64,000 bases of DNA from NCBI RefSeq assembly GCF_040545875.1, contig NZ_JBEPMR010000004.1. One strand, written 5' to 3'. Below are positions 8,344 to 17,513 of this stretch, piece after piece. Made by a program: the position numbers and the translations under genes. The stretch comes from Faecalicatena_A orotica (GTDB lineage: Bacteria; Bacillota; Clostridia; Lachnospirales; Lachnospiraceae). A model generated the notes under the pieces. That model did not search any database. It was not told the DNA's origin and was given only the letters and a program-made list of their open reading frames with translations. Positions within the stretch are counted from its first letter, which is position 1. The number at the start of each line of letters is the position of its first letter.

Positions 8344-9537
8344 ATGAACCGGGAATTTTTACTGAATCAGTGGGTCAGCATACTACACTGTAATATCTGC
8401 CTCGTAAACAGAGATTATAAGATTGAAAATTGTTTCGGAGATCTGGCACCAGAGTCGAATCCTCTTTACACGGACGCTCCATTTCTGAAATATCTGGCCA
8501 GCCATGAAAGTAAGGAATACCCGGTTATTTACTGTGAGTTCGATTCCGTAGTTTATGCCGTAATGGATATGGAAAATTTGAAATTAATCATTGGCCCGGT
8601 CAGTATCTTAAAGCCAGCCAGAGAGCTTGATGCTTTTATGGTGAAAGCCCATTCTGTAAGCAGCAAAGCAGGGCATCAGACTGCATATTGTGAGATCAAA
8701 GTGTTCAGCGCCGGAATACTGGCAATCTATCATTATCTGACAGGAAGAGAACTCTCCTTTGATGAATTGTGGGAGAAAAATAACCTTCATGGGCCGAAAA
8801 TAGGAGAGGCAAGGGAAAGTGTGCAAAAAGTGATTTTTTCCCATCAGGAACGGGAGATGCCCCATAATCCTTATGATCAGGAACAAAGAGAACTGGACAG
8901 TATCCGCCGCGGTGATAAAGAAATGCTAAGACGCAGCCTGCTGGAAACGTACCGGGGCGAAGTAGGCCAGCTGTCACTTAATGAAGTTCGTCAGGCTAAA
9001 AACATAGCCATCTGTGTCCTTACTCTGGCCTCCAGGGCGGCCATTGAGGGAGGTATGCTGCCGGAAGAAGCATTTTCAATGGTTGACGGGTTTATACTAA
9101 AAATCGAAGAGATGTCGAATATTGCCGCGATTGAGACAGTAATGCGAAAGGCAGAGTATGAATTTGCGGAACAGGTGGAACTGGTCCACACGCAAAAAGA
9201 GAAGAATCCACTGATCGAAAAGACAAAGAATTATATCTTTCAAAATCTTCACAGTGACATCAGGATCGGCGAAATCGGGCATAAGGCAGGTGTTTCACCG
9301 GCCTATCTTTCCGATTTGTTCCGGCGGGTCGAGGGGATCACGATACAGCAATATATACGCAGAGAAAAGGTACGTCTCGCCGAAAACCTGCTCCGCTATT
9401 CGGAATATGAAGTGAAGGATATCGCGTCTTATTTATCCTTTTGTTCCCAAAGCCACCTTGGGCGGGTATTTAAGGAAGAGACAGGGATGACACCAACAAA
9501 ATACAGGGCAAAGTATGGCGCTTCTAAAAATAGCTAA
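8344..9537 (+). CDS. AraC-family transcriptional regulator
   Basis: 397 aa, ATG 8344 after GGAGGATAAGAGT. The C-terminal part (about residues 285-390) holds the two AraC helix-turn-helix units, including HKAGVSPAYLSDLFRR and the conserved FKEETGMTPTKYR end. The N-terminal 270 residues are a sensing region without a recognised family motif; its layout resembles the second AraC regulator at 40576-41808. It is immediately upstream of, and codirectional with, the GH42 gene, which it probably activates through the direct repeats at 9532-9569. Confidence 0.88.
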   Translation: MNREFLLNQWVSILHCNICLVNRDYKIENCFGDLAPESNPLYTDAPFLKYLASHESKEYPVIYCEFDSVVYAVMDMENLKLIIGPVSILKPARELDAFMVKAHSVSSKAGHQTAYCEIKVFSAGILAIYHYLTGRELSFDELWEKNNLHGPKIGEARESVQKVIFSHQEREMPHNPYDQEQRELDSIRRGDKEMLRRSLLETYRGEVGQLSLNEVRQAKNIAICVLTLASRAAIEGGMLPEEAFSMVDGFILKIEEMSNIAAIETVMRKAEYEFAEQVELVHTQKEKNPLIEKTKNYIFQNLHSDIRIGEIGHKAGVSPAYLSDLFRRVEGITIQQYIRREKVRLAENLLRYSEYEVKDIASYLSFCSQSHLGRVFKEETGMTPTKYRAKYGASKNS

Positions 9538-9569
9538 AATTCATGATATTCAGCTAAAATTCATGATAT
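9532..9569 (+). repeat. Tandem 18-bp direct repeat, likely AraC-type operator
   Basis: AGCTAAAATTCATGATAT occurs twice (9532-9549 and 9552-9569), 20 bp apart or about two helical turns. The first copy overlaps the stop codon of the regulator gene. A TATACT box lies at 9585-9590 with no -35 consensus, as expected of an activator-dependent promoter for the GH42 gene. Confidence 0.7.
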
Positions 9570-9668
9570 ATCATTTAACCTTCTTATACTATTATAAGAT
9601 CATAAAACAGGTTACTGCTCACGGCCATAGGCCAAGTATAGCAGCTACAATAGTTCAGGAGGAAAAGT

Positions 9669-11681
9669 ATGAAAGAACTTCTATTTGGCACCGCATATTA
9701 TGATGAGTATATGCCCTGCGAGAGGCTGGACAAAGATGTTGAAATGATGAAAAAGGCCGGTATTAATGTGGTAAGGATAGCGGAATCCACATGGAGCACA
9801 TGTGAGCCACAGGAAGGGGCATTCGATTTTACACATGTAGAACGGGTAATGGATGTCATGGAACAGGCCGGAATTTCCGTTATTATCGGAACACCAACAT
9901 ATGCAGTTCCAACATGGATGGTAAAATCCTATCCGGACGTTATCGCCACCACGGTAAACGGCAGGGGGCTTTACGGAGCCCGGCAGATTATGGATATTAC
10001 CCACCCGGTCTACCGGTACTATGCCGAAAGAGTCATCCGAGAACTAATGAAACATACCGCACACAAGAAATGTGTCATCGGCTATCAAATTGACAATGAA
10101 ACAAAGTATTATGGGACAGCCGGAAATAATGTGCAGGAGAGATTTGTCAAATACATCCGGCACAAGTTCCACGATGATCTGGACGCGATGAACACCGAGT
10201 TTGGGCTGGATTACTGGAGCAACCGCATCAACGCGTGGGAGGATTTTCCGGATGTACGCGGAACCGTCAACGGCAGTCTCGGTGCCGAATTTGAAAAATT
10301 CCAGAGAACGCTGGTAGATGAATTTCTGGGATGGCAGGCGGATATTGTAAATGAGTACCGCAGAAAGGATCAGTTCCTTACCCACAATTTTGATTTCGAA
10401 TGGCGCGGATATTCCTTTGGAGTTCAGCCGGATGTCAATCATTATCAAGCGTCAAAATGCCTTACCGTTGCAGGAGCGGATATCTATCATCCCTCACAGG
10501 ATGGACTGACCGGCACCGAGATTGCCTTTGGCGGCGATATGACCAGATCACTAAAACAAGACAATTATCTGGTATTAGAGACAGAGGCCCAGGGATTCCC
10601 GGGCTGGACCCCCTATAAGGGACAGCTCCGTCTGCAGGCCTACAGCCACATAGCTTCCGGGGCTAACAGTGTCATGTACTGGCACTGGCATTCCATTCAT
10701 AACTCCTTCGAAACGTATTGGAAAGGACTCTTAAGTCATGATTTCGAAGAAAATGAGACTTACAGGGAGGCCTGTGTCATCGGGAAAGAATTCAGGGAAA
10801 TCGGAAGCCATCTGGTAAACCTGAAAAAGAAAAACAAGACTGCGATCCTTGTCAGCAATGAGGCACTGACCGCTTTAAAATGGTTCGGGATAGAAGCCTC
10901 CGCTGCGGGCCCGGGAAACACATGGTATAACGATGTGGTCCGCTGGCTATATGATGCACTTTACGATATGAATGTGGAGTGCGATTTCATCTGGCCCGAA
11001 TCAGATAACTTAGACCAGTACCAGTTGATTCTTGTGCCCGCACTTTATGCGGCGCCGGATGAACTGTTGAAGAAATTAGACCGGTATGTGAAAAACGGGG
11101 GCAGTATGGTCGCCACGTTTAAGACGGCCTTTGCCAATGAGAATCTGAAAGTAAACTACGATGTCCAGCCGCATATTTTAAAAGACTGTCTCGGAGTCCG
11201 CTACCATCAGTTCACATTTCCGAAAAATGTCGGACTCGCGGGAAGAATTACAGATCACGAACACGACACAGAGGCAAAGGTATTCATGGAACTGTTAATA
11301 TCAGAAGGCGCAGAAGTTATGGCTTCTTATGAACATTATAACTGGGGGCAGTATGCGGCAGTAACAAAGAACCATTACGGAAACGGAACGGCATATTATA
11401 TCGGCTGCATGACGGCGCAGGGTGTATTGGAGAATCTGCTCACAGATGCACTTAAGAATGCAGGAATTCCAAGTTTATCCGAGAAAAAATCCCCCCTTAT
11501 TGTTCGTCAGGGTATCAATGATTTTGGAAAAAATGTGTACTTTTATTTTAACTATTCAGCAGAAAAACAAGTTGTAACACATGAATTTTCAGACAGCACA
11601 GACCTTTTGACCAAAGAAGAAGTCCGGACAGGGGACACCATTTCTATTCCGGCCTGGGGTGTGAAGATTCTGGAAGGATAA
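9669..11681 (+). CDS. GH42 beta-galactosidase
   Basis: 670 aa, ATG 9669 with AGGAGG. The N-terminal (beta/alpha)8 domain carries the GH42 signature: GYQIDNE with the acid/base E144, and LVLETEAQGFPG with nucleophile E304. A class-I-glutamine-amidotransferase-like trimerisation domain (about 395-600, TAILVSNEALTAL onward) and a small beta C-terminal domain follow, giving the usual family length. There is no signal peptide, so it acts in the cytoplasm on imported beta-galactosides or galactooligosaccharides. No transporter gene is adjacent. Control is probably by the AraC regulator just upstream. Confidence 0.92.
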   Translation: MKELLFGTAYYDEYMPCERLDKDVEMMKKAGINVVRIAESTWSTCEPQEGAFDFTHVERVMDVMEQAGISVIIGTPTYAVPTWMVKSYPDVIATTVNGRGLYGARQIMDITHPVYRYYAERVIRELMKHTAHKKCVIGYQIDNETKYYGTAGNNVQERFVKYIRHKFHDDLDAMNTEFGLDYWSNRINAWEDFPDVRGTVNGSLGAEFEKFQRTLVDEFLGWQADIVNEYRRKDQFLTHNFDFEWRGYSFGVQPDVNHYQASKCLTVAGADIYHPSQDGLTGTEIAFGGDMTRSLKQDNYLVLETEAQGFPGWTPYKGQLRLQAYSHIASGANSVMYWHWHSIHNSFETYWKGLLSHDFEENETYREACVIGKEFREIGSHLVNLKKKNKTAILVSNEALTALKWFGIEASAAGPGNTWYNDVVRWLYDALYDMNVECDFIWPESDNLDQYQLILVPALYAAPDELLKKLDRYVKNGGSMVATFKTAFANENLKVNYDVQPHILKDCLGVRYHQFTFPKNVGLAGRITDHEHDTEAKVFMELLISEGAEVMASYEHYNWGQYAAVTKNHYGNGTAYYIGCMTAQGVLENLLTDALKNAGIPSLSEKKSPLIVRQGINDFGKNVYFYFNYSAEKQVVTHEFSDSTDLLTKEEVRTGDTISIPAWGVKILEG

Positions 11682-11696
11682 TCATTCGGAAATAGC

Positions 11697-11724
11697 ATCG
11701 GGGAGCGTTTATCCGCTCCCCGAT
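11697..11724. terminator. Terminator between GH42 and permease genes
   Basis: ATCGGGGAGCG and CGCTCCCCGAT form a perfect 11-bp stem with a short loop. The genes on both sides converge on it. The T tract is weak on either strand. Confidence 0.7.
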
Positions 11725-11725
11725 A

Positions 11726-13075
11726 TTATATCTTTTCATAGCTGACATTTATAACTGCCTTTTTGTTTCTAAGTGCTGCCAGCAGCATGGATCCGCCTAA
11801 TAACAGGCAGTTTCCGAGTAATTCTATAAATTCGCAGTCTATCAGAAGTACAACCATCTGCATCACGGCAATGCATCCGGTGGCAATACACACGATTTTT
11901 AATTTACGGTCTGATACATGCATTGGTGAACGAGTCCAAACCTCAGGCAATACTTTAGGCAGGCGGATTGTATAAAAGCATACCAATGCAGTTTGCGCAC
12001 GCATTAAAATAACTGTACAGTTTGAAAGTGTATCCAGATTTAAACCAAGAATCAACGGTACAAGACTGACTCCATAACACAACAGGAGCATCAAGTAAGG
12101 AGTATGAAATCTGGAATGCCTTTTCATAAAGATTTTCGGAAGCCATCCATCGTTTGCCTGCTGTATCATCGGGTCAAGAACGCCTCCAATGGATGCGTTT
12201 AATGTGGTGGCTATTGCAAATAACGCTCCAGCACACATGAAAAAGATGTACAGCCAGTAAGGGAAAATTTCAAATGCCACTTTTGAGAGCGGCTGTCCGG
12301 CAACCCGCACCACTGGGAGGACTCCGGCTGATACTACTCCGATGATTGCGTAGACAGCCCCCACTCCTAGTGTGCTGCGCATCATAATCTGTGGAATGTC
12401 TTTTGTCGGATTTTTTGCCATTGCACTAAAATTAATAAGATTCTTTGCACCATCTGTAGCAAAAGAGAGCAAGGCCACTGCAACCAAAAATCCGCCGGTT
12501 CCGCCATAGAAAAAGTCCGGAGCTGTAAAATAAGCCGGGATGTCGACTTTGGCAAATCCGAATACCGCATACAGAGTAAGTGCAGCCGCCATAATAACAA
12601 CCATAATGACCTGTGCAGCCGCATATGTTTTTACTCCAAGAAAATTTAAAAAGAACATCAGGGATACAAATATTATTTCCACCGCCAGCCGATTAATACC
12701 CGGAACCAATTCTAACAGATAGTCTGCAAAAGAGACTCCATATAATGCAATAATGACTACTTGGAACAGCATGATATAAACACTGATACCAGTAATATAT
12801 TTAGGGGCTATCAGGGCCATCTGGGTATAACTTCCACCCTCTAAACGTATTGTACCACCCAGATAGCTATAAGGTATGATGGATACCGCCATCAGCAGGG
12901 CAGCTAATAAATAGGCGAAAATGACTGCATGCCCGGTATTGGCAATAGCTGTACCGGTCATGGTAATAACTCCGGTGCCGATAACCATCCCAATAGCGGT
13001 TGCATAAAGAGCACCGCGTCCCAGGGTCCGCTCTGTTTGTTGTACAGAGGTATACGCTGTGTCTGGATGCTTCAT
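11726..13075 (-). CDS. APC-family amino-acid permease
   Basis: 449 aa with about 12 hydrophobic segments and an APC TM1 segment (GRGALYATAIGMVIGTGVITMTG). GAAAGAGGTGAT precedes ATG 13075, and the start is 2 bases after the lyase stop, so it is translationally linked to the lyase gene. It differs in sequence from the permease at 1091-2416. In context it should import the sulfur amino acid, or other cysteine conjugate, cleaved by the C-S lyase; that is an inference. Confidence 0.85.
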   Translation of the reverse strand: MKHPDTAYTSVQQTERTLGRGALYATAIGMVIGTGVITMTGTAIANTGHAVIFAYLLAALLMAVSIIPYSYLGGTIRLEGGSYTQMALIAPKYITGISVYIMLFQVVIIALYGVSFADYLLELVPGINRLAVEIIFVSLMFFLNFLGVKTYAAAQVIMVVIMAAALTLYAVFGFAKVDIPAYFTAPDFFYGGTGGFLVAVALLSFATDGAKNLINFSAMAKNPTKDIPQIMMRSTLGVGAVYAIIGVVSAGVLPVVRVAGQPLSKVAFEIFPYWLYIFFMCAGALFAIATTLNASIGGVLDPMIQQANDGWLPKIFMKRHSRFHTPYLMLLLCYGVSLVPLILGLNLDTLSNCTVILMRAQTALVCFYTIRLPKVLPEVWTRSPMHVSDRKLKIVCIATGCIAVMQMVVLLIDCEFIELLGNCLLLGGSMLLAALRNKKAVINVSYEKI

Positions 13076-13077
13076 CT

Positions 13078-14826
13078 TTATATCACCTCTTTCAAGCTTT
13101 CAAAATCAGGTAAATCAGCAATATGAGAACCGTAATGAGCATAAGCTACCGTGCTGTCCGGCATTACGATAAACAACGCTGGAAGCTGCTGGCTGCGCCC
13201 CTCACTTTTTTCTCCTAAAAACGTAGGTAAAAGAAGCTTTTGTACACCGCCTATAGATTCCAGAAGCTGACTGCTTCCCCCTGACAATTGAGGAAGGGTG
13301 TCTGCTTCAAATACATTGTACCGGTCATATAGTTTTGCATCAGGATCACAAATCAAATCAAACGGGAACGGATTTTCTTTACAGGCTTCTGCTATATTCT
13401 TACGCTCTGACTGTAGAACTACCTTAAGGTCAAATCCACATTCCTGAAGCTTCGACCACATACCACGCAATTGCCCCAACATCATCTGACATATCGGGCA
13501 GCTATAGTAACGCGAGAATACAAGGATAGTTGGTTTTTCCATATTTTCAGAGAGATCCAGGCCAGTTTTTTCCGGTGTATCATATATAAACCCGATTATT
13601 TTATCTCCCTTTTCCAATGTTTTGTGATACGGTCTGCCTTCCATTTCCCAACGATTCTTTAATACAGTCATGGCTTCTGAAAAACGCTGCATAGACGCTT
13701 CAAGTGTTGTACGGCTGCAGGCGAGGTTGATTCTTTCAAATCCACGTCCGGAAGGTCCAAAAATATAGCCTTCGTCCAGATACAGTTTTGCCTCTTTTTG
13801 CATAAAGTGCTCCAGTTCCTTGTGGGTCATTCCGAGTGAGCGCATATCAAGCCAGAGCAGATAGGTTCCTTCCAGAGGAAACACTTTTATTTCAGGAAAA
13901 TGTTCTTTCATAAATGTATCTATGTATTTTGCATTTCCAGCAATTACTTCCAAAAGCTGCTCCAGCCATTCATCACATAATTCATACGCTGCTTCGCAAG
14001 CCTTATAAGAGAATGTATTCTGGTGGGATACCAGATTCATCATGTGTACCGCCCGTGCTTTGGCACGTACAACCGGGTCAGCAATGATAATATTAGAGCA
14101 TTGGACTCCTGCCAGATTGAAAGTTTTGCTGGGTGCAGTACATACTGCACAAATCTGACGCGCGGTTTCGGATAACGTGGCCATAACAGTATGCTTATAT
14201 CCCGGCATGATCAGGTCATGATGAATTTCATCGTCTACAATAAATACATTATGGCGTGCACAGATGTCCACTACTTTTTCCAACTCTTCAATCCCCCATA
14301 CCCGGCCGACCGGATTATGTGGATTACAGAATAAAAGGACTTTTGCATCCGCGCGGGAGGCCAGCTCTTCCAATCTATCATAATCAATACTGTAACGATC
14401 TCCTTCAAGAAGCAGTTCATTGTATAAAATAGTACGCCCTCTGGCAAGTACAGATAAGTCAAAGGGATAATAAACAGGAGAAATTACAATTACGCCATCT
14501 CCGGGATTACTCATTGCATCGATCAGCATACCCAGAGCATATACCACGCCTGGAGTACAAATGATTTCTTCCGGCCGGACCTCATAATTATGTCTGCGTT
14601 TCATAAAACTACATACTGCGTGATAAAAACTTTCTGTTGGGTCAGTATAACCCAGAATTGCATCCTGTGTATATTGCTGCAGGGCATTTACAATCTCCGG
14701 TGCGGTTGGGAATTCCATATCTGCTGTAGAAAGCGGAACGCACTTAACAGAAGCACCCGGCACAGCATTCCATTTAGATGAACCATACATGGAACGATCA
14801 GGAATTGAATGAAAATCATATTGCAT
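13078..14826 (-). CDS. MalY/PatB-type C-S lyase fused to a peroxiredoxin-like domain
   Basis: 582 aa, whereas MalY/PatB enzymes have about 390. Residues 1-395 are a fold-type-I PLP enzyme: NPHNPVGR (168-175), VDDEIHHDL, and SKTFNLAG with PLP lysine K234. Such enzymes cleave cystathionine, cystine or other cysteine S-conjugates to thiol, pyruvate and ammonia. Residues about 400-582 form a thioredoxin-fold, AhpC/TSA-like domain with FSRYYSCPICQMM (C443, C446) and LICDPDAKLYDRY. ATG 14826 has TAAGGAGGT upstream. The join is in frame with no stop or repeat, so it is a real fusion. The redox domain could deal with the persulfide or thiol released by the lyase; that is inference. It is divergent from marR and linked to a permease. 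Confidence 0.88.
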   Translation of the reverse strand: MQYDFHSIPDRSMYGSSKWNAVPGASVKCVPLSTADMEFPTAPEIVNALQQYTQDAILGYTDPTESFYHAVCSFMKRRHNYEVRPEEIICTPGVVYALGMLIDAMSNPGDGVIVISPVYYPFDLSVLARGRTILYNELLLEGDRYSIDYDRLEELASRADAKVLLFCNPHNPVGRVWGIEELEKVVDICARHNVFIVDDEIHHDLIMPGYKHTVMATLSETARQICAVCTAPSKTFNLAGVQCSNIIIADPVVRAKARAVHMMNLVSHQNTFSYKACEAAYELCDEWLEQLLEVIAGNAKYIDTFMKEHFPEIKVFPLEGTYLLWLDMRSLGMTHKELEHFMQKEAKLYLDEGYIFGPSGRGFERINLACSRTTLEASMQRFSEAMTVLKNRWEMEGRPYHKTLEKGDKIIGFIYDTPEKTGLDLSENMEKPTILVFSRYYSCPICQMMLGQLRGMWSKLQECGFDLKVVLQSERKNIAEACKENPFPFDLICDPDAKLYDRYNVFEADTLPQLSGGSSQLLESIGGVQKLLLPTFLGEKSEGRSQQLPALFIVMPDSTVAYAHYGSHIADLPDFESLKEVI

Positions 14827-14873
14827 ATTAGTTACCTCCTTATACCTTTTCGCAAAGACTTTTTGTTTCCCAT

Positions 14874-14898
14874 CTCAACAATACCACTTTTTGTTGAG
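14874..14898. promoter_or_regulatory. Palindromic operator in front of the lyase gene
   Basis: CTCAACAA (14874-14881) and TTGTTGAG (14891-14898) form a perfect 8-bp inverted repeat with 9 bases between, about 50 bp upstream of the lyase start, where its promoter should be. It is a likely MarR binding site. Confidence 0.6.
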
Positions 14899-15022
14899 CT
14901 GGTAAACAAAATTTATTATTTTCATCATAATACCATAAAATGCAATTCGTATTTTGTTTATATTGCATAAATTTATATGGGTTTGAAATGTCAAATGATG
15001 TGAAATAAGTATTCAGGTTTTG

Positions 15023-15051
15023 TTGACTAGGTAATCATTATTTGATACAGT
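15023..15051 (+). promoter_or_regulatory. Promoter of the marR-type gene
   Basis: TTGACT (15023-15028), 17-base spacer, TACAGT (15046-15051). A TTTTGTTGA half-site, as in the palindromes nearby, overlaps the -35 box, which suggests autoregulation. Confidence 0.65.
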
Positions 15052-15097
15052 AGTTTATAAGAAAAGTGTCTCGTATACATGAAGAAAGGAACAGAAA

Positions 15098-15616
15098 ATG
15101 GAAGGAAAAAAGGAGTTATCTTTGTTGAATGTGCAGAACCGTTCAGACTTTGATTCTTATGTGGCTATGATGGAGGATGTATATCGTTTTGTACTGTATG
15201 GTATGGATAACTATAATCGACAGCATGATTATGGAACCGGAGAATCATTGAGCATGGTTGAAATGCATACATTAGATATGATTGATATGCAACCCGGATT
15301 ATGTGTAAAAGATGTAGCTAAACTGTGGAACCGGACCCTTGGGGCTGCTTCGAAAAATGTCAATGCATTATGCAAAAAAGGGGTTGTTGTCAAAAAAAAG
15401 CTGCCTGGGAATGATAAAAACATACATCTTTATACAACTCCCAAAGGGCAGAAACTCACAAAATTACACCGGCAATATGACAGGGATGAAATAGCAGATG
15501 TGGTGGGGTTGATGCTTGTAAGGCATACCGAAGCAGAATTGAAAACATTTCACGAGGTGATAAAAACAGGTATTCAGATTTACGAGAAAAACAACCAGCA
15601 GATAAGTGATTTATAA
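15098..15616 (+). CDS. MarR-family transcriptional regulator
   Basis: 172 aa, ATG 15098 with a GAAAGGAAC ribosome-binding site. A winged HTH is visible at about residues 58-115 (GLCVKDVAKLWNRTLGAASKNVNALCKKGVVVKKK, then the wing KLPGNDKNIHLYTTPKGQKL), flanked by dimerisation helices. MarR proteins bind palindromes of the kind seen at 14874-14898 and 15688-15710. It is divergent from the C-S lyase fusion and permease and probably controls them in response to a small thiol or substrate. Confidence 0.85.
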   Translation: MEGKKELSLLNVQNRSDFDSYVAMMEDVYRFVLYGMDNYNRQHDYGTGESLSMVEMHTLDMIDMQPGLCVKDVAKLWNRTLGAASKNVNALCKKGVVVKKKLPGNDKNIHLYTTPKGQKLTKLHRQYDRDEIADVVGLMLVRHTEAELKTFHEVIKTGIQIYEKNNQQISDL

Positions 15617-15625
15617 TGAATCAGG

Positions 15626-15667
15626 GGGTTCTCTTTCAATATGCCAAACATGAAAGAGGGCCTTTTT
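15626..15667 (+). terminator. Terminator after marR
   Basis: CTCTTTCA (15631-15638) pairs with TGAAAGAG (15651-15658), followed by GGCC and TTTTT. It lies 10 bases beyond the marR stop. Confidence 0.75.
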
Positions 15668-15687
15668 GTATAACACAATTAACAACA

Positions 15688-15710
15688 TTTTGTTGAATTG
15701 TTCAACAAAA
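15688..15710. promoter_or_regulatory. Second MarR-type palindrome
   Basis: TTTTGTTGAA and TTCAACAAAA are perfect 10-bp arms separated by TTG. The core TTGTTGA is shared with the site at 14874-14898 and with the marR promoter. It has no T tract, so it resembles a protein-binding site more than a terminator. It lies between the 3' ends of two genes. Confidence 0.5.
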
Positions 15711-15719
15711 AATAATTGT

Positions 15720-16247
15720 CTAATCCAATTCTAGAGACATCTCATACATGCACTCTTGACGCTCTTCGCTTGATCCCCTATTCTTCCTCCCGCCAGAACA
15801 GCTGGTTTGCAGAAGTCCCAATTTTTTCATAACCTTTCGGCTCGCAGCATTCTCTGTATCGCAATACGCAACAAAATGGCAAATATTTAATCTTTCTTTC
15901 GCAAAATTCATAGCTGCGGCTGCGGCTTCACTCGCATAACCACAATTATGATATGTCGGATTCAATATCCAGCCAAGTTCCGCTGTGTCCCGCTTTTCAT
16001 TCAGATATATGCTGACAGCTCCGATATGTATCTCATTCATCAGTATAGCAAACTCATAAAAAAGAGGTTCTGGCTGCTGCCATTCCTTTTCACATGCTAT
16101 GAGAAATTCCCTGGTTTCATCTAATGTCTCTTTCGGCATATGCACCATATATTTCGTATTTTCGATATCTGAAGCATATACATGTGTCGTCTCAAGGTAT
16201 TCTGTCCCAAGCGGACACAAAATTAATCTATTTGTCTTAATTTTCAT
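15720..16247 (-). CDS. GNAT N-acetyltransferase (RimJ/RimL type)
   Basis: 175 aa. ATG 16247 has GGAG at 16254-16257; an upstream ATG at 16259 has no ribosome-binding site. The Acetyltransf_3 fold is shown by TNRLILCPL at the start, AELGWILNPTYHNCGYASEAAAAAMNFA (acetyl-CoA loop with a variant of the Q/RxxGxG/A motif) and AYCDTENAASRKVMKKLGL. Such enzymes acetylate amino groups of proteins or small molecules; the substrate is unknown. First of a long minus-strand series of small accessory genes. Confidence 0.8.
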   Translation of the reverse strand: MKIKTNRLILCPLGTEYLETTHVYASDIENTKYMVHMPKETLDETREFLIACEKEWQQPEPLFYEFAILMNEIHIGAVSIYLNEKRDTAELGWILNPTYHNCGYASEAAAAAMNFAKERLNICHFVAYCDTENAASRKVMKKLGLLQTSCSGGRKNRGSSEERQECMYEMSLELD

Positions 16248-16332
16248 TGTTAACTCCATTATATCAGCATTCGTGTAATAATGCGGATTTTCCTGTTCTG
16301 TACACAGGTAGTTGATATACTACAAGCTATGA

Positions 16333-16794
16333 CTATTTAATACGTTCGGCATATATTTCCGCATTTATATGCCATTCTCCATCATCTTTTACAGTAATAT
16401 TCTGCCAGTGAAATTTATTATCCTCAATCTTGACGAAAACCCATTTTCTTTTTTCATCGCCCGTGTAGGTAAGAACAATCATTTCTCCCTGTTTTCTCGC
16501 TTCAAGCCGTATTATTTTTCCCGTATAACCATAAGCTACATCCCATGCATGAGTATCCGGATTGTAGATACGAAGTGATGTTCCGTATTCATAATCCGGC
16601 AGAATGATAACATCCTGTACTGCCATACCTTCAAGAACCCATGAAAAATGCCATTCCCCCCTGATTGGACATGGATTGTTACTTTCAACATAATTGATTT
16701 CCCAACTGCCTATAAGCTTCCCAAAATAATCAAATTCTTCTGGCAGGGCATCATTCTTCTTTTCACTTATCAGCGCTTCTAAAAATTCCCTCAT
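16333..16794 (-). CDS. Small DUF1579-like protein, function unknown
   Basis: 153 aa from ATG 16794 with AGGAGG at 16804-16809; the longer ORF to 16839 includes that site and is rejected. The sequence has the pattern FDYFGKLIGSWEINY followed by repeated beta strands (GEWHFSWVLEGMAVQDVIILP, SLRIYNPDTHAWDVAYG, KWVFVKIEDNKFHWQ). This resembles DUF1579-type lipocalin-like barrels that have a conserved G-x-W start. No catalytic motif, signal peptide or membrane segment is visible. The family call is from memory of the pattern and is moderate. Confidence 0.6.
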   Translation of the reverse strand: MREFLEALISEKKNDALPEEFDYFGKLIGSWEINYVESNNPCPIRGEWHFSWVLEGMAVQDVIILPDYEYGTSLRIYNPDTHAWDVAYGYTGKIIRLEARKQGEMIVLTYTGDEKRKWVFVKIEDNKFHWQNITVKDDGEWHINAEIYAERIK

Positions 16795-16869
16795 ATGACA
16801 ATCCTCCTGCTGCAATAGGTAATCCCTATTACCATTCAAATTATTCTTTTAGATAAAGCGGGATTTGTT

Positions 16870-17445
16870 TCAAGCATTGAAATACATATCATAAACAATA
16901 TATCCCTTTATATTTTTCAATGCTCCAGCATAAGTTTCTTGACACATCATACAGCGTGGCTCTTTCATCGGTATCCCACTTGTTGGAAAAAGGTTAAACT
17001 CTGAAGATGTTTTAAATCCAATGCGATTATAAAAATGATAATCGCCCTCAACTGTAATCCCTTTATAACCCGCATTTCTAACTTTTTCAATGCCCTGGGT
17101 AATCATTGCAGAGCCAATTCCCCGATGTAAGTAGTCTGCATGAACGGCTACGGGTGCAAGCATAACGATATTTTTTTCTTCCCTATCATCAATATGTACT
17201 CCATTTGGTGTTGCAGATATTGGAAATCTGGAAAAAAGAAAATGACCTACTAATTTGCCATCTAATTCAGCAACAAATGATAATTCGGGAATATAATATT
17301 CCGAGTCACGTATTTCTTCTATTAGAGCAATAATATCTGTTCCATCCGAGTAGTCGGTTCCTTCACTAAATGAACGCAAAATCAGCGAAATTATTTCTTT
17401 ATAATCTTTATGTGTTTCTCGTCGTATTATTATATCATTTCTCAA
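16870..17445 (-). CDS. GNAT N-acetyltransferase (YhbS-like)
   Basis: 191 aa starting at a TTG codon (17445), chosen because GGGAGC lies 6 bases upstream and the product begins directly with the beta-strand DIIIRRET typical of the family. The acetyl-CoA motif is VAVHADYLHRGIGSAMI, followed by GITVEGDYHFYNRIGF, the hallmark of the YhbS-type subgroup. The substrate is unknown. It is the second of at least four acetyltransferases within 6 kb. Confidence 0.8.
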   Translation of the reverse strand: MRNDIIIRRETHKDYKEIISLILRSFSEGTDYSDGTDIIALIEEIRDSEYYIPELSFVAELDGKLVGHFLFSRFPISATPNGVHIDDREEKNIVMLAPVAVHADYLHRGIGSAMITQGIEKVRNAGYKGITVEGDYHFYNRIGFKTSSEFNLFPTSGIPMKEPRCMMCQETYAGALKNIKGYIVYDMYFNA

Positions 17446-17513
17446 CGATTTGCTCCCTTTCTATATTCTTAGTAATTTCATCTCACACTTTAAGACACAA
17501 GCCAAAAATTACA

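Noticed and set aside
15688..15710. Terminator for marR or the acetyltransferase
   Set aside because: The palindrome has no following T tract on either strand, and marR already has a terminator at 15626-15667.
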